Source of the DNA: CATOSP01 sp965204715
Lineage (GTDB): Bacteria; Chloroflexota; Dehalococcoidia; Lucifugimonadales; UBA3495
Direction: 5' to 3'
Assembly: GCA_965204715.1 (NCBI GenBank)
Contig: OZ242009.1
Coordinates: 4,154,001-4,218,000 of the forward strand
DNA: 64,000 nt
Both the position numbers and the translations under genes were made by a program. Positions 16,191 to 24,956 of the stretch are shown here, one piece after another (the stretch's first letter is position 1; every line of letters begins with the position of its first letter). A model generated the notes under the pieces. The model did not search any database. It had not been told where the DNA came from and worked only from the letters and a program-made list of their open reading frames with translations.

Positions 16191-17294
16191 TTAATCTGCG
16201 TCGGTGGTCTCCATGTCAGCGATCTCTACGTCAGTGATAAACGACTCGACCATTTCCCGGGCAACGTCGTCGGTGTACTGTTGAGGCGGAGACTTCATAA
16301 AGTATGCGCTGGGACCGGGAAGCGCTCCGCTGATGCCCCGGTCCAGGGCCAGCTTGGCGCATCGCACCGCATCAACTACCACACCGGCCGAGTTAGGGCT
16401 GTCCCAGACTTCCAGCTTGGCCTCCAGGTTGATCGGAGCGCCGCCGAAAGAGCGTCCTTCGAGGCGTATGTAGCACCACTTCCGGTCCTGCAGCCAGGGC
16501 ACATGGTCGCTGGGGCCTATGTGGATATGGTCCGGGTCTATGCCGTCTTCCATTTGGGACGTGACAGACCCGGTCTTGGATATCTTTTTGGATACCAAAC
16601 GCTCCCGCTCCAGCATGTTCAGGAAGTCGGTGTTGCCCCCGAAATTCAACTGATAAGTGTTCAGAATCTCAACGCCCCGGTCCTCGAAGAGCCGGGTAAG
16701 CACCCGGTGGGTGATGGTCGCACCCACCTGTGATTTGATGTCGTCGCCGACGATGGGAACTCCACATTCCTCAAATCGGCCCCGCCAGTACTCTTCGCGG
16801 GCGAGGAAGACCGGAATGCAGTTCACCATCGCGCAGCGTGCATTGAGGATTTGCTCCACGTACCACTTAGTCGCCATTTCACTGCCCACGGGCAGATAGT
16901 TGATGACCACATCAACGTCCCGCTCCCGGAGGATGCCTTCGATGTTCGCAGTTGAGTGGTCGGACTTCTTGACTAGATGGGAGACGTAACGGCCTATGCC
17001 ATCATGGGTCATCCCGCGTTCCACCGGCACTCCCATGTAGGGAACATCGGCGAACTTCAGGGTGTTATTGGGCTGGGTGAAGATGGCTTCAGAAACGTCC
17101 TTGCCGACCTTGTTCTCGTCGATATCGAAGGCGGCAACAACCTCGATGTCGTCGATACGGTAACCGCCAAGGTTGGCGTGCATGATCCCCGAGACGTCTT
17201 CATCATCCGGCAACTCGACGTAATTATGGATACCCTGAACCAACGAGGAAGCACAGTTCCCCACTCCGATAATGGCGACTTTAATTTTCCCCAA
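16191..17294 (-). CDS. ino1: Inositol-3-phosphate synthase
   Basis: Ino1 isomerises glucose-6-phosphate to inositol-3-phosphate with NAD. The 367-residue protein has the short actinobacterial/archaeal-type layout: KVAIIGVGNCASSLVQG Rossmann motif, VAAFDIDENKVGKD, the catalytic-core segment VGDDIKSQVGATITHR, and NTYQLNFGGNTDFLNM. The start is TTG with GGAGGA upstream. It is the first gene of the inositol-lipid set and has a promoter of its own. Confidence 0.94.
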   Translation of the reverse strand: MGKIKVAIIGVGNCASSLVQGIHNYVELPDDEDVSGIMHANLGGYRIDDIEVVAAFDIDENKVGKDVSEAIFTQPNNTLKFADVPYMGVPVERGMTHDGIGRYVSHLVKKSDHSTANIEGILRERDVDVVINYLPVGSEMATKWYVEQILNARCAMVNCIPVFLAREEYWRGRFEECGVPIVGDDIKSQVGATITHRVLTRLFEDRGVEILNTYQLNFGGNTDFLNMLERERLVSKKISKTGSVTSQMEDGIDPDHIHIGPSDHVPWLQDRKWCYIRLEGRSFGGAPINLEAKLEVWDSPNSAGVVVDAVRCAKLALDRGISGALPGPSAYFMKSPPQQYTDDVAREMVESFITDVEIADMETTDAD

Positions 17295-17352
17295 TGCTTA
17301 AATTCCTCCGTTGGGCCGGGTCACGCGCACTGGCGTGGTTATGGGCCGACAA

Positions 17353-17381
17353 ATTGTAGCAAGTTGCGAAAACCGCTACAA
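17353..17381 (-). promoter_or_regulatory. Predicted promoter of ino1
   Basis: On the minus strand TTGTAG is followed after 17 bp by TACAAT, with TGC directly before the -10. The -10 lies about 60 bp ahead of the TTG start of ino1. Confidence 0.65.
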
Positions 17382-17436
17382 GTGTCCGATTTTCGGATAC
17401 GGACCGAAGCGTGGGCTATCGGGGCGCCGACATCTG

Positions 17437-18117
17437 CTACGAGTCGAAGAAACGGAATATCGCAGTGCGGTCATCGTGGCGGGAGCGGCGGCCCAATTGT
17501 TCGGGGACCTGCCCCTCGCCGATGCGTTCTTCTACCAGGCTGTTCACCTGCTCCGCGGCCTCTTCCGGGGTCGCCGCCGCCCTTACAATGTCGGCCAACT
17601 CGGAAACCATAACATTGTCTGTGACGCCGTCGGTTGCCAGCACAAGGCGGCTACCCGGCTGAATCTCAAGTTCGGTGCGGACCAGGGTGGGCGGACGCTG
17701 CGCGGCCCCGATTGCCTTGGCGACTCCCGCATGGAGGAACCCTCCAACTCTACCGGTGAGTTGCTCTACCGAGTCGGAGCCGACGAGGAAAATCGGGCTG
17801 TCTCCCGCCCCCATAACGTGCAACCGGCCGTCCAGGTAGAGTGCGCCGGAGAAGGTGGTGAGCAGGAATCGTCCTCCGCCCACCTGGTAAAACTCTTCGT
17901 TTAGATCGTTGAGAACGTTGATCACGTCTTCCGGCCCGGACAACGTCCCGGACTCCAGGGCCTCGACTACGGACTGGCTCGCTTCCTCGCCGCCGTGTCC
18001 GGTGACCCCGTCCATTACTGCGTCCAGGAAGGAGTTGTTCCCCAGGTCACGGACCAGGTAGCTGTCTTCTCCGTGGGCTGAGTTATCCTGAAATGATGCT
18101 ACAGTGCTTCCGAGCAT
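17437..18117 (-). CDS. PP2C-family serine/threonine phosphatase
   Basis: The 226-residue protein has the metal-binding motifs of the PPM family in order: HGEDSYLV, AVMDGVTGHGGEEAS, VMGAGDSPIFL, LVLATDGVTDN and RHDDRTAIFRF. There is no transmembrane segment or sensor domain, so it appears to be a stand-alone cytoplasmic phosphatase. The kinase-like gene directly upstream on the same strand suggests that they act on the same targets. Confidence 0.88.
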   Translation of the reverse strand: MLGSTVASFQDNSAHGEDSYLVRDLGNNSFLDAVMDGVTGHGGEEASQSVVEALESGTLSGPEDVINVLNDLNEEFYQVGGGRFLLTTFSGALYLDGRLHVMGAGDSPIFLVGSDSVEQLTGRVGGFLHAGVAKAIGAAQRPPTLVRTELEIQPGSRLVLATDGVTDNVMVSELADIVRAAATPEEAAEQVNSLVEERIGEGQVPEQLGRRSRHDDRTAIFRFFDS

Positions 18118-18219
18118 ATGCGTTGGTCCTCACAGTTGCCCGTTTCTTTATGAGCCGCAAGTTTGATTTGCCATTGGATAAGAATACCGCTGGATAAGAA
18201 CACCGGCCGGCAACGCGGC

Positions 18220-19242
18220 TCATTGGCTCAAGCCCGCCAACTCGGTATCGGCATCGAACAGATAACGTGTCCAGTGGTCGCCGCGCAGGAGCTCCAAAGC
18301 CTCGGACCAGGCCCGGCGGGCCTGGTCGAAGTTTGGGAGATCCTGGTTCCGGGCAGCCACCGCATCCAGATAGACGTTCAGGTCGTCGCGGAAACCGTCA
18401 AGGCCAGAATAGCTGCGCTCCTTGAGCCGGTCAATCATGCGGTCTGCCGCACCCTGGACCGTGGAATCAGTGTTGTTATAGCTCAACGACATCTCTTCCA
18501 GTTCCTGCACATAGTTGACCACAGGGCGCTGGCCGTAAGGGTCCCGGTAGCCATCAGCCAGATCGGGCGGTCCCTGGGGCGTGGTATAAAACTTCAGTAT
18601 CTCCAGGTAGGAGTCGAACGCGGTGCGGGGAGGGCCTCCCCTGATGTTGGCCTCTCCCTCCACAGGGACCAGATCGGCGCAATCAATGATGGTCAGTTGG
18701 CCGGCGCCGGGCTGGTAGAACAGGTTCTGGGGACGCATGTCCAAGAGCACGTAACCGGCTTCCAGGAAGGATTCCTGGACTTCCAGCAATTGGCGGTGGA
18801 CAGGGAAGGGGTCGCCCTGGTCCGCCGGGACCAGCGGGTGAAGGGTAAAGAGGTTCTGCCCGATGCCTGTGGGAACGCGCTGGATTCTTGCCCGCATGTC
18901 CCCCACCATCAACGGGATGCCCCTGGCGCGTTCCTCGACGATCACCCGGTACTCATTGCCCTGGGAATCTCCATAGAACTCATCGTGGTTGGCCCGCTCC
19001 GAATACCCGATCAGGGAAGCAATGCCGGGAGTGTTGGCCGGGAGGCGCTCCAAGGCTTCCAGCATCCGGTCAGTGCGGGCCTCGGTGCTCCCGTGCATCC
19101 CGCGGCTGATCATCTGGGGTACGGGCCGTTTCAGCGCCACCGGCGCGCCGGTCTCCTGGTCGATGGCGGAGCGCACTTCATAGTCAGCGCCCGACCCTAG
19201 CAGGCCGGTTATCTGAAATCGGTTGAGATCCACTAACTGCAT
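18220..19242 (-). CDS. Atypical serine/threonine protein kinase-like protein
   Basis: This 340-residue protein keeps a kinase skeleton: glycine-rich loop GLLGSGADYEV, VALKRP with the ATP-binding Lys, a catalytic-loop equivalent LLDMRPQNLFY in place of HRDLKPxN, and IIDCADLV in place of DFG. The catalytic Asp and Asn are retained, but His-Arg, the loop Lys and Phe-Gly are changed. There is no transmembrane or PASTA region. It may be an active divergent kinase or a pseudokinase. The PP2C gene lies 102 bp downstream, the usual partner. Confidence 0.65.
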   Translation of the reverse strand: MQLVDLNRFQITGLLGSGADYEVRSAIDQETGAPVALKRPVPQMISRGMHGSTEARTDRMLEALERLPANTPGIASLIGYSERANHDEFYGDSQGNEYRVIVEERARGIPLMVGDMRARIQRVPTGIGQNLFTLHPLVPADQGDPFPVHRQLLEVQESFLEAGYVLLDMRPQNLFYQPGAGQLTIIDCADLVPVEGEANIRGGPPRTAFDSYLEILKFYTTPQGPPDLADGYRDPYGQRPVVNYVQELEEMSLSYNNTDSTVQGAADRMIDRLKERSYSGLDGFRDDLNVYLDAVAARNQDLPNFDQARRAWSEALELLRGDHWTRYLFDADTELAGLSQ

Positions 19243-19483
19243 ACTTGCGACGCGTACCGATGGTCACAAGGATGGTACATTTTCGACCTGGATAATGCAA
19301 CCGATTGGAGACGGATCCGGGGTCTTTCGGTTTTAGCGCCTGTGGCGAACCACGGGGGCAATACGAAGGGCAACCCTTGTGTCTGACCTGGAGGTTGAGA
19401 ACTGAAAAACCCTGTACGGACCCTATCCGCGGCTCCACCGTCGGCTCGCATGTTCGCATGTGCAGGGCAGTATCCGCTGGTCA

Positions 19484-20911
19484 TTATGTGTCCCGCCGGT
19501 CCGGGTCTTGTTCGCTTCGCTCCTGCTCTTCTACAAACTGGCTCAATTCCGTCCAATCCGACCGCAGCCTGTCCAGTTCCTCGTCTGACACCTGGGACGC
19601 GCCGTAGTAGGCAACCTGGAAATCATCCACGATGCGCTCCACCGGAGCGACGGGTAAAGCGCCGTCCAGAGTTCCCTCGTGTTCCTTCGGAGTCTGCCAG
19701 CCCTCCCGGTTGCGTCCGCGCCGCGCCGCCAGGGTCAACATCGCGTGGTAGAACTCGCGCGGGTCCCTCGGAACAGGAGGACGCGGCAGCCTGCGGCGGC
19801 CCAGGGACATTACGTTGCCCAGAAAGCTGTTCGCCAGTGCGGAGAGGTCGTCATTTACCCGGCTCCAACTGAACACCGACTCGCGGGTCTCTTCCACCTG
19901 GCCAGGGGACCTCAGGAAACGCCGGAATCTGTAGATCTTGTAAAGCAGCCAACCGGCCAGGGAAGCCCCGATCAGGAATCCCAGGAGCTTCAGAGCAGCG
20001 ACCAGCAGTGGAGGCAACCCATTGTCGCCGACTCCCTCCCGCATCGTCTCATGAAACTGGCGTATCTGTTCCTGCGCCCTGGCCAGACCGCTCAGGTCTC
20101 CGCCGCCGAACCGCTCGGAGACCCAGGTGCCCAGGGCAACCAGAAGCCCGGCGATGTAACCCAACGCCAGCAGGACCGGTTTCAAGACCCAGAAGCCTAT
20201 GGTGCCTATCAGCTTCAACAGCCAGCGGGTGACGTCATCCAGCCCTCCCAAGCCTGCCGCGCTCAGCACAAGGCCGGCCAGGAGCACCAGCCCAACACAC
20301 ACGGTGATGGGAATCCACCAGTTCATCCCCATCACCTGGCCTTCCCCGGCCTCTGACGAGAACCTGGCCAGCGACAGGCCCACCAACCCAACCCCAAAGA
20401 ATCCAACGATCAGGAACCCATTGATCAAATCGGCGGAACTCATGCTGTGTAGGACCACTGCAAAGAACAAGACCACCAGCCCCCATTGGAACGAAGTGCG
20501 CACGGCATCCAGGGATACTTCGTCATGGGCAAGTGAACTGCTCCTCCACCAAAGCAATACCAGAAATGCGAATACCAGCACTTGCCGCAAGGCAACCCCG
20601 ATTCCTCCATCCATGAACGCGCCAATGGGGAAGATGCCGTTCCCCGTAGCCATGTGGGACAGGATGAGCACAGACGCCAGGCTGGCCGCCAACCCGATTG
20701 TCCCTCTAAGGTTGGCGGTGAACCGGGTCGTCTGCACGTACAGAGACAGGAGGTAGGCCCACAATACCCCCAGCCACACGACCCAGAAGGGCAGCACGGG
20801 CAAGCGTTGCTGCACCGCAACACCGACGATGTTGAATATCAGATAGAAGCCGCAGGCTTCCAGGAACATCACCACGCCAGTGACCAGGCTAGTGCGAAGA
20901 AACGGACTCAT
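19484..20911 (-). CDS. Polytopic membrane protein with DUF4129 domain
   Basis: With ATG 20911, overlapping the end of the DUF58 gene by 23 bases, the product has 475 residues; a start at 21007 is possible but would overlap further. The first 350 residues contain about ten hydrophobic helices, and the C-terminal part (from RRGRNREGWQTPKEHEG) is the cytoplasmic DUF4129 domain, ending with DFQVAYYGASQVSDEELDRL. In many bacteria this domain is fused to, or next to, a transglutaminase in MoxR/DUF58 loci. No transglutaminase is encoded here; one occurs at 54221-55183. Confidence 0.8.
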   Translation of the reverse strand: MSPFLRTSLVTGVVMFLEACGFYLIFNIVGVAVQQRLPVLPFWVVWLGVLWAYLLSLYVQTTRFTANLRGTIGLAASLASVLILSHMATGNGIFPIGAFMDGGIGVALRQVLVFAFLVLLWWRSSSLAHDEVSLDAVRTSFQWGLVVLFFAVVLHSMSSADLINGFLIVGFFGVGLVGLSLARFSSEAGEGQVMGMNWWIPITVCVGLVLLAGLVLSAAGLGGLDDVTRWLLKLIGTIGFWVLKPVLLALGYIAGLLVALGTWVSERFGGGDLSGLARAQEQIRQFHETMREGVGDNGLPPLLVAALKLLGFLIGASLAGWLLYKIYRFRRFLRSPGQVEETRESVFSWSRVNDDLSALANSFLGNVMSLGRRRLPRPPVPRDPREFYHAMLTLAARRGRNREGWQTPKEHEGTLDGALPVAPVERIVDDFQVAYYGASQVSDEELDRLRSDWTELSQFVEEQERSEQDPDRRDT

Positions 20912-22112
20912 GCCCGTCCAATGCCTCCAGGGATCTCCCCACCCGGTATATGCGCAGTCCGGGCGGTTGAATCTGGGGTGCGCCATCACCAGCGAACAGC
21001 ACCTCAACCCGGTGCCCTTCGCCCTTTATCCGCTCTATTTCCTCAACGAGAGTCTGCGTCATCACGGCCGTTACAAGCATCACCGTCGCCCCCGGTGGGA
21101 GGGACGCCCGCTCCTCGCGGAGCACTTCCGCCAGAGGCGTAACCACATAGGGGCCGGCCATTGCCAGGGCTTCCAGGACCAGGCTGAGTTGGGACGGGGA
21201 AGCGCTCATCGGAACCGTCAACCACTTGCCCGAGTAGCTGGCAACGGCATTGCTCGCCAGCCCGAAGGTGTGCCCCTGCGTCCCTGCATGGTGAGCTACT
21301 GACGCGGCGGCGGTGACGGCGCGCTCAAAGTAGCGTCGGTTGCTGCCCTGCCAGGCATGTTCGCTGGTGGTCGCGTTGAGGGCGATAAGCACATTCAAGG
21401 ACACCACCGGCTCAAACACCTTGGTCTGAAGGCGGAGCCTCCGCGCCGTCGCTTTCCAGTCAATATGTTTCATCGGGTCGGTGGACAGGTAGTCCCTCTG
21501 CCTCAGAAACCGTGTTGTGTCCTGCAAAATCGGCCTCGGCCCCTTGGCCTGTCCCAAGGGGTGCTCCTCGGGAAATACAAGGCGCCCCAGGTCCACGATC
21601 CTGGGGTAGACCAGCAGATAGTCGACCCGTGACATGTTGGCTTCAGATGCGCTGAAACCGAATATGTCGCCGCTACGGAGCCGCACCGGCCCTATCCGGT
21701 GGTAACCCCTGGAAGTGCAACGAAGGGAGTATTTCCAGGAGGCTCTCTGGTAGGGCAGCAACGAGGTGGTGATCGTATGCTGTTTGGTCACGTCGGTATT
21801 GCTGCCTCGGAGGATGGCCCCCGGCAACTCCAGTCCTTGTGGAAAGGTGTCCTGAATGTCCACCCAGATCAGGGGCAGCAACTTCTCGTTTGAGAGGGTA
21901 ACGGTATATTCGATGGAGTCCCCGATGAAGGCCCGCCCCTGGGAAAGTTCCCGCCGGTGGTCAACGCGCCGAAAGGCAAAGCGGTCCCACACCCGCGCCG
22001 CCAATGAGACGATGACAGCCAGCGAACCTACTACCAGCAGAAGGCCCTGGCTGGCCACGAGACCGAAGAACACCAACAGCCCGCTCGCTGTTAGCCAGAG
22101 TTCATTGCGCAT
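20889..22112 (-). CDS. DUF58 domain membrane-anchored protein
   Basis: The 407-residue protein has two N-terminal transmembrane helices (residues about 6-45), a beta-rich extracellular-like domain, and the DUF58 core with the segment QRDYLSTDPMKHIDWKATA followed by a von Willebrand A-like region. DUF58 proteins occur beside MoxR ATPases and are thought to be their substrates or partners in complex assembly. Here moxR is upstream with a 217-bp gap that holds nothing recognisable, and the DUF4129 gene overlaps its end. Confidence 0.88.
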   Translation of the reverse strand: MRNELWLTASGLLVFFGLVASQGLLLVVGSLAVIVSLAARVWDRFAFRRVDHRRELSQGRAFIGDSIEYTVTLSNEKLLPLIWVDIQDTFPQGLELPGAILRGSNTDVTKQHTITTSLLPYQRASWKYSLRCTSRGYHRIGPVRLRSGDIFGFSASEANMSRVDYLLVYPRIVDLGRLVFPEEHPLGQAKGPRPILQDTTRFLRQRDYLSTDPMKHIDWKATARRLRLQTKVFEPVVSLNVLIALNATTSEHAWQGSNRRYFERAVTAAASVAHHAGTQGHTFGLASNAVASYSGKWLTVPMSASPSQLSLVLEALAMAGPYVVTPLAEVLREERASLPPGATVMLVTAVMTQTLVEEIERIKGEGHRVEVLFAGDGAPQIQPPGLRIYRVGRSLEALDGHESVSSH

Positions 22113-22329
22113 ACGGCTCCTCTGAGAAGTGGGGCCTCCGCGCAGAGGACCCGCCTTTCCAGCCGGGAACGCCGCCCCATGCCGCCGTGCTGGCCGGGAA
22201 AACTCCGGATCTGGGGCTTGGGTAGGATGCTTCCCCCGGTGTGTTCAGTATTAGTGGGTGGCGATAGTTAGCATCCAATGTCGAGTGCCCGGCTAGTCGC
22301 CCCCCCTGACCATCGACTGTATGCCGCTG

Positions 22330-23298
22330 CTACACCGGAACCTGCACCTGCTCCAGGATTTCATCAATGACCCGTTCCGGGGTCATTTCGCGGAGCCGGG
22401 CTTGGGATTTCAGGATAAGACGGTGGCAAAGGGTATACGGGGCCAGAACCTTGATATCGTCGGGGGTCACGTAGCTCCGGCCCTGGACCGCGGCCATTGC
22501 CTGACTGCACCGGAACAGCCCCATCGTAGCCCGGGGACTGGCCCCCAGCTCCACATCGGCGTGGCAACGGGTGGCCTGCACCAACCGCACGACGTATTTG
22601 CGCAGGACCGGTTCCAGGTGCACGTGACGAATCGCCTCCTGGTATGCTACCAGGTCGGCGCCCTCTGCCACAGCCTCGATCTCCGACAGGGGGTCCGCCG
22701 TCTGGAACCGGGACAGCATAGCCTCTTCTTCAGATTCCATTGGGTAGCCCAGCCGCAGACGCAGCAGGAACCGGTCTAGCTGCGCTTCCGGGAGAGGGAA
22801 AGTGCCTTCAAGCTCGATGGGGTTCTGGGTAGCGATGACCATGAAGGGGTTTGGCAGGGCTATGGTAACGTCGTCCACCGTCAACTGCCGCTCGGCCATT
22901 GCCTCCAGCAGTGCGGACTGGGTTCGGGGAGTAGCGCGGTTGATCTCGTCAGCCAGAACGACCTGTGCGATTACCGGACCGGCGCGGAACTCGAATTCCC
23001 CTTCTTTCTGGTTGAAGTAGTGGATGCCGGTAATATCGGAAGGCATTAGGTCCGGGGTGAACTGGATCCGCTTGAAGGTACAGTCGAGAGAACTGGCGAG
23101 GCTGCGGGCCAATGTGGTCTTGCCTATGCCGGGCACATCTTCCACCAGGATGTGGCCCCCGCTGAGCACTGCGGCAAGCGTCAACTCGATAGCCCCGCCC
23201 TTGCCGACCAAGACCGTCTCAATGTTGGCCTTGATCCTGGCAGCCAGTCCCGCGACCGCGCCGGTCAGGGAGGAAATTGAAGCCTCTTGCCGTGCCAT
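22330..23298 (-). CDS. MoxR-family AAA+ ATPase
   Basis: The protein has Walker A (EDVPGIGKTT), Walker B (LADEINRATPRTQSAL), sensor 1 (IATQNPIELEGTFPLPEAQL in outline) and the C-terminal lid. With ATG 23298 it has 322 residues; a GTG at 23355 would add 19 residues without family similarity, and neither start has a strong ribosome site. MoxR ATPases act as chaperones for metal or complex insertion together with VWA/DUF58 proteins, which fits the next two genes. Confidence 0.92.
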   Translation of the reverse strand: MARQEASISSLTGAVAGLAARIKANIETVLVGKGGAIELTLAAVLSGGHILVEDVPGIGKTTLARSLASSLDCTFKRIQFTPDLMPSDITGIHYFNQKEGEFEFRAGPVIAQVVLADEINRATPRTQSALLEAMAERQLTVDDVTIALPNPFMVIATQNPIELEGTFPLPEAQLDRFLLRLRLGYPMESEEEAMLSRFQTADPLSEIEAVAEGADLVAYQEAIRHVHLEPVLRKYVVRLVQATRCHADVELGASPRATMGLFRCSQAMAAVQGRSYVTPDDIKVLAPYTLCHRLILKSQARLREMTPERVIDEILEQVQVPV

Positions 23299-23465
23299 GA
23301 CCGTTCGGAGCGCTTGGCGCAGTCGAAGGGCGTTCCACCAAGAACGTCGCACCACACCGCGATGCCAGCCGGGGAGCGCCGGTACGAACCGTCCCCCGCG
23401 AGGGGAGGGTCAGCCGCCGCCGCTGGCCGGTCCAGTGGGCCGTATGGAGCCGACTTTCTCGATCG

Positions 23466-24167
23466 TTATCGACGACTCAGGTGCTCTTCCACCTCCCGGA
23501 GGTCCTTGAAGGAATCGACACTCCGCCAGAACGCCCTGGACTTGAGCGCAGAGATCTTGCCAGCCTCGGCCAATCGGGGGAACGTCTCGGTCTCGTGATC
23601 GCCTGTCTCCGGCAGTTCCTGGGCCATCCGGCGGTCAAAGAGGTAGACGCCGGCGTTGATCCAGTGGGGGAGCTCCACCTTCTCCCGGAAGCCGGCGACG
23701 CCGCCGCTGTCGTCCATATCAACCAGACCGTAGGGGCTTACGAATGGGACGACCATGATGGTGGCCTGATGAGAAGGGTCCGCTGCCTTGCTCTCCCGGT
23801 ATCGTCTGGTGATGGCGTCGAAGCTCTCGTCAGTTATCACATCCCCGTTGAGGACTGCTACCGTGCCTTCCTCTTCGGGCACATGGGGGAATCCCAGCTT
23901 GATGGCTCCGCCGCGGCCCAAGGGCGAGTCTTCCACGCTGTAGTGGGCGCGGACCCCAAAGTTGCGGCCATCGCCGAAGAAGTCCTTGATAACCTGCCAG
24001 CGGTATCCCGCCAGGAAAACCACATCGGTTACGCCGCCGGACTTGAGCCACTCGATCTGGTGCCACAGAATCGGCTGGCCGTGCACGGGCACCATCGGCT
24101 TGGGAACGGTATCGGTCAGGGGTCGAAGCCTCTCACCCTTGCCGCCTGCGAGAATCAGGGCATACAT
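23466..24167 (-). CDS. Sugar nucleotidyltransferase (mannose-1-phosphate guanylyltransferase-like)
   Basis: The 233-residue product begins YALILAGGKGERLRPLTD with the nucleotide-binding loop, followed by PKPMVPVHGQPIL, the metal-binding LNGDVITD and HWINAGVYLFDR. Such enzymes join a sugar-1-phosphate to NTP. GDP-mannose synthesis would supply the PimA-like enzyme at 14952-16106, but glucose or rhamnose-type specificity cannot be excluded from sequence alone. It lacks the C-terminal beta-helix of full-length ManC or GlmU. Confidence 0.85.
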   Translation of the reverse strand: MYALILAGGKGERLRPLTDTVPKPMVPVHGQPILWHQIEWLKSGGVTDVVFLAGYRWQVIKDFFGDGRNFGVRAHYSVEDSPLGRGGAIKLGFPHVPEEEGTVAVLNGDVITDESFDAITRRYRESKAADPSHQATIMVVPFVSPYGLVDMDDSGGVAGFREKVELPHWINAGVYLFDRRMAQELPETGDHETETFPRLAEAGKISALKSRAFWRSVDSFKDLREVEEHLSRR

Positions 24168-24297
24168 GGACGCTGTCCCTGCGTTGGTGTATGGGATGCG
24201 CCGGGATTCTGGTTGGGGCCTAATATAACCGCATTGAGGCTAGGCGGTCAAATGAGCGATCTGCAATGCCGGCGCATGATAGAAGGACGATAGGAGG

Positions 24298-24371
24298 TGG
24301 CTACCCGGCCTGGGTTCGAACCAGGGATTTCAGCTCCAAAGGCTGACGTGTTGCCACTACACTACCGGGCA
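24298..24371 (-). tRNA. tRNA-Gln (anticodon UUG)
   Basis: The minus strand folds into a full cloverleaf: acceptor TGCCCGG/CCGGGTA (one G-U pair), D-arm GTGT...ACAC, anticodon stem TCAGC/GCTGA around the loop CTTTGGA, and T-arm CCTGG-TTCGAAC-CCAGG. The anticodon TTG reads CAA. Discriminator G and the CCA end are encoded. Confidence 0.95.
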
Positions 24372-24422
24372 ATTCGCGGGGCTGCGGGTGACGCCCCGTA
24401 TATCCATTCTGCTACCGGAGGC

Positions 24423-24860
24423 TTAGGGCGTCAAGTAATCCGGGGCATGGCCGGCCCCGGATGCCAGGAACCGCTCCAGTATAAGCATGGCCGACGCCTC
24501 ATCCACCGAACCTCTCCGGCGGGAAGGCTGTTGGCCAGATTCGCGCAAGAGGGCCTCGGCCTCTACCGAGGTGAAACGCTCGTCGGTCGTATACACGGGG
24601 ATGGAGGTGCGCTTTCTCAGGGCACTGGCGAACCTTCGGGCACGGCGGGCCTGCGGACCCGTGCTTCCGTCGAGGGAGTAAGGCATCCCCACCACGAACC
24701 CATCCGCCTCCCGGTCTCGCGCCACCGCGAGTACCCTGTCCAGATCCTCGGATAGCTTGGTACGGGCCAGGTGGCCAGCGGGGAAGACCAGCGTGGTGGA
24801 AGTGTCCCCAAAGGCCATGCCGATGCGCCGCTCTCCCAGGTCCAACGCCAGAAGTCTCAG
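24423..24860 (-). CDS. ruvX: Putative pre-16S rRNA nuclease / RuvX-type Holliday junction resolvase
   Basis: The RNase H-fold product has the family motifs DLGERRIGMAFGD, VVGMPYSLDGSTGPQA, TTDERFTSVEA and the terminal DEASAMLILE with the catalytic Asp residues. The conserved N-terminus (MRLLALDLGERRIG) is obtained only if a CTG at 24858-24860 starts translation; AAGGAGGG lies seven bases upstream of it, whereas the TTG at 24843-24845 has no ribosome site and would delete the first beta strand. The product has 145 residues. It follows alaS, a common arrangement. Confidence 0.9.
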   Translation of the reverse strand: MRLLALDLGERRIGMAFGDTSTTLVFPAGHLARTKLSEDLDRVLAVARDREADGFVVGMPYSLDGSTGPQARRARRFASALRKRTSIPVYTTDERFTSVEAEALLRESGQQPSRRRGSVDEASAMLILERFLASGAGHAPDYLTP

Positions 24861-24956
24861 CGCCGAGCCCTCCTTGACCGCTCCAAGATAGTGATGTGAA
24901 TTCCCGCTTTCATGGGAATGAGGATGTGGCGGTGGAATGACAGGATGGGGATGCGC

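Noticed and set aside
18163..19200. 345-codon open frame on the plus strand opposite the kinase-like gene
   Set aside because: The minus-strand product has kinase motifs in order, whereas this one has no motif and no ribosome site.
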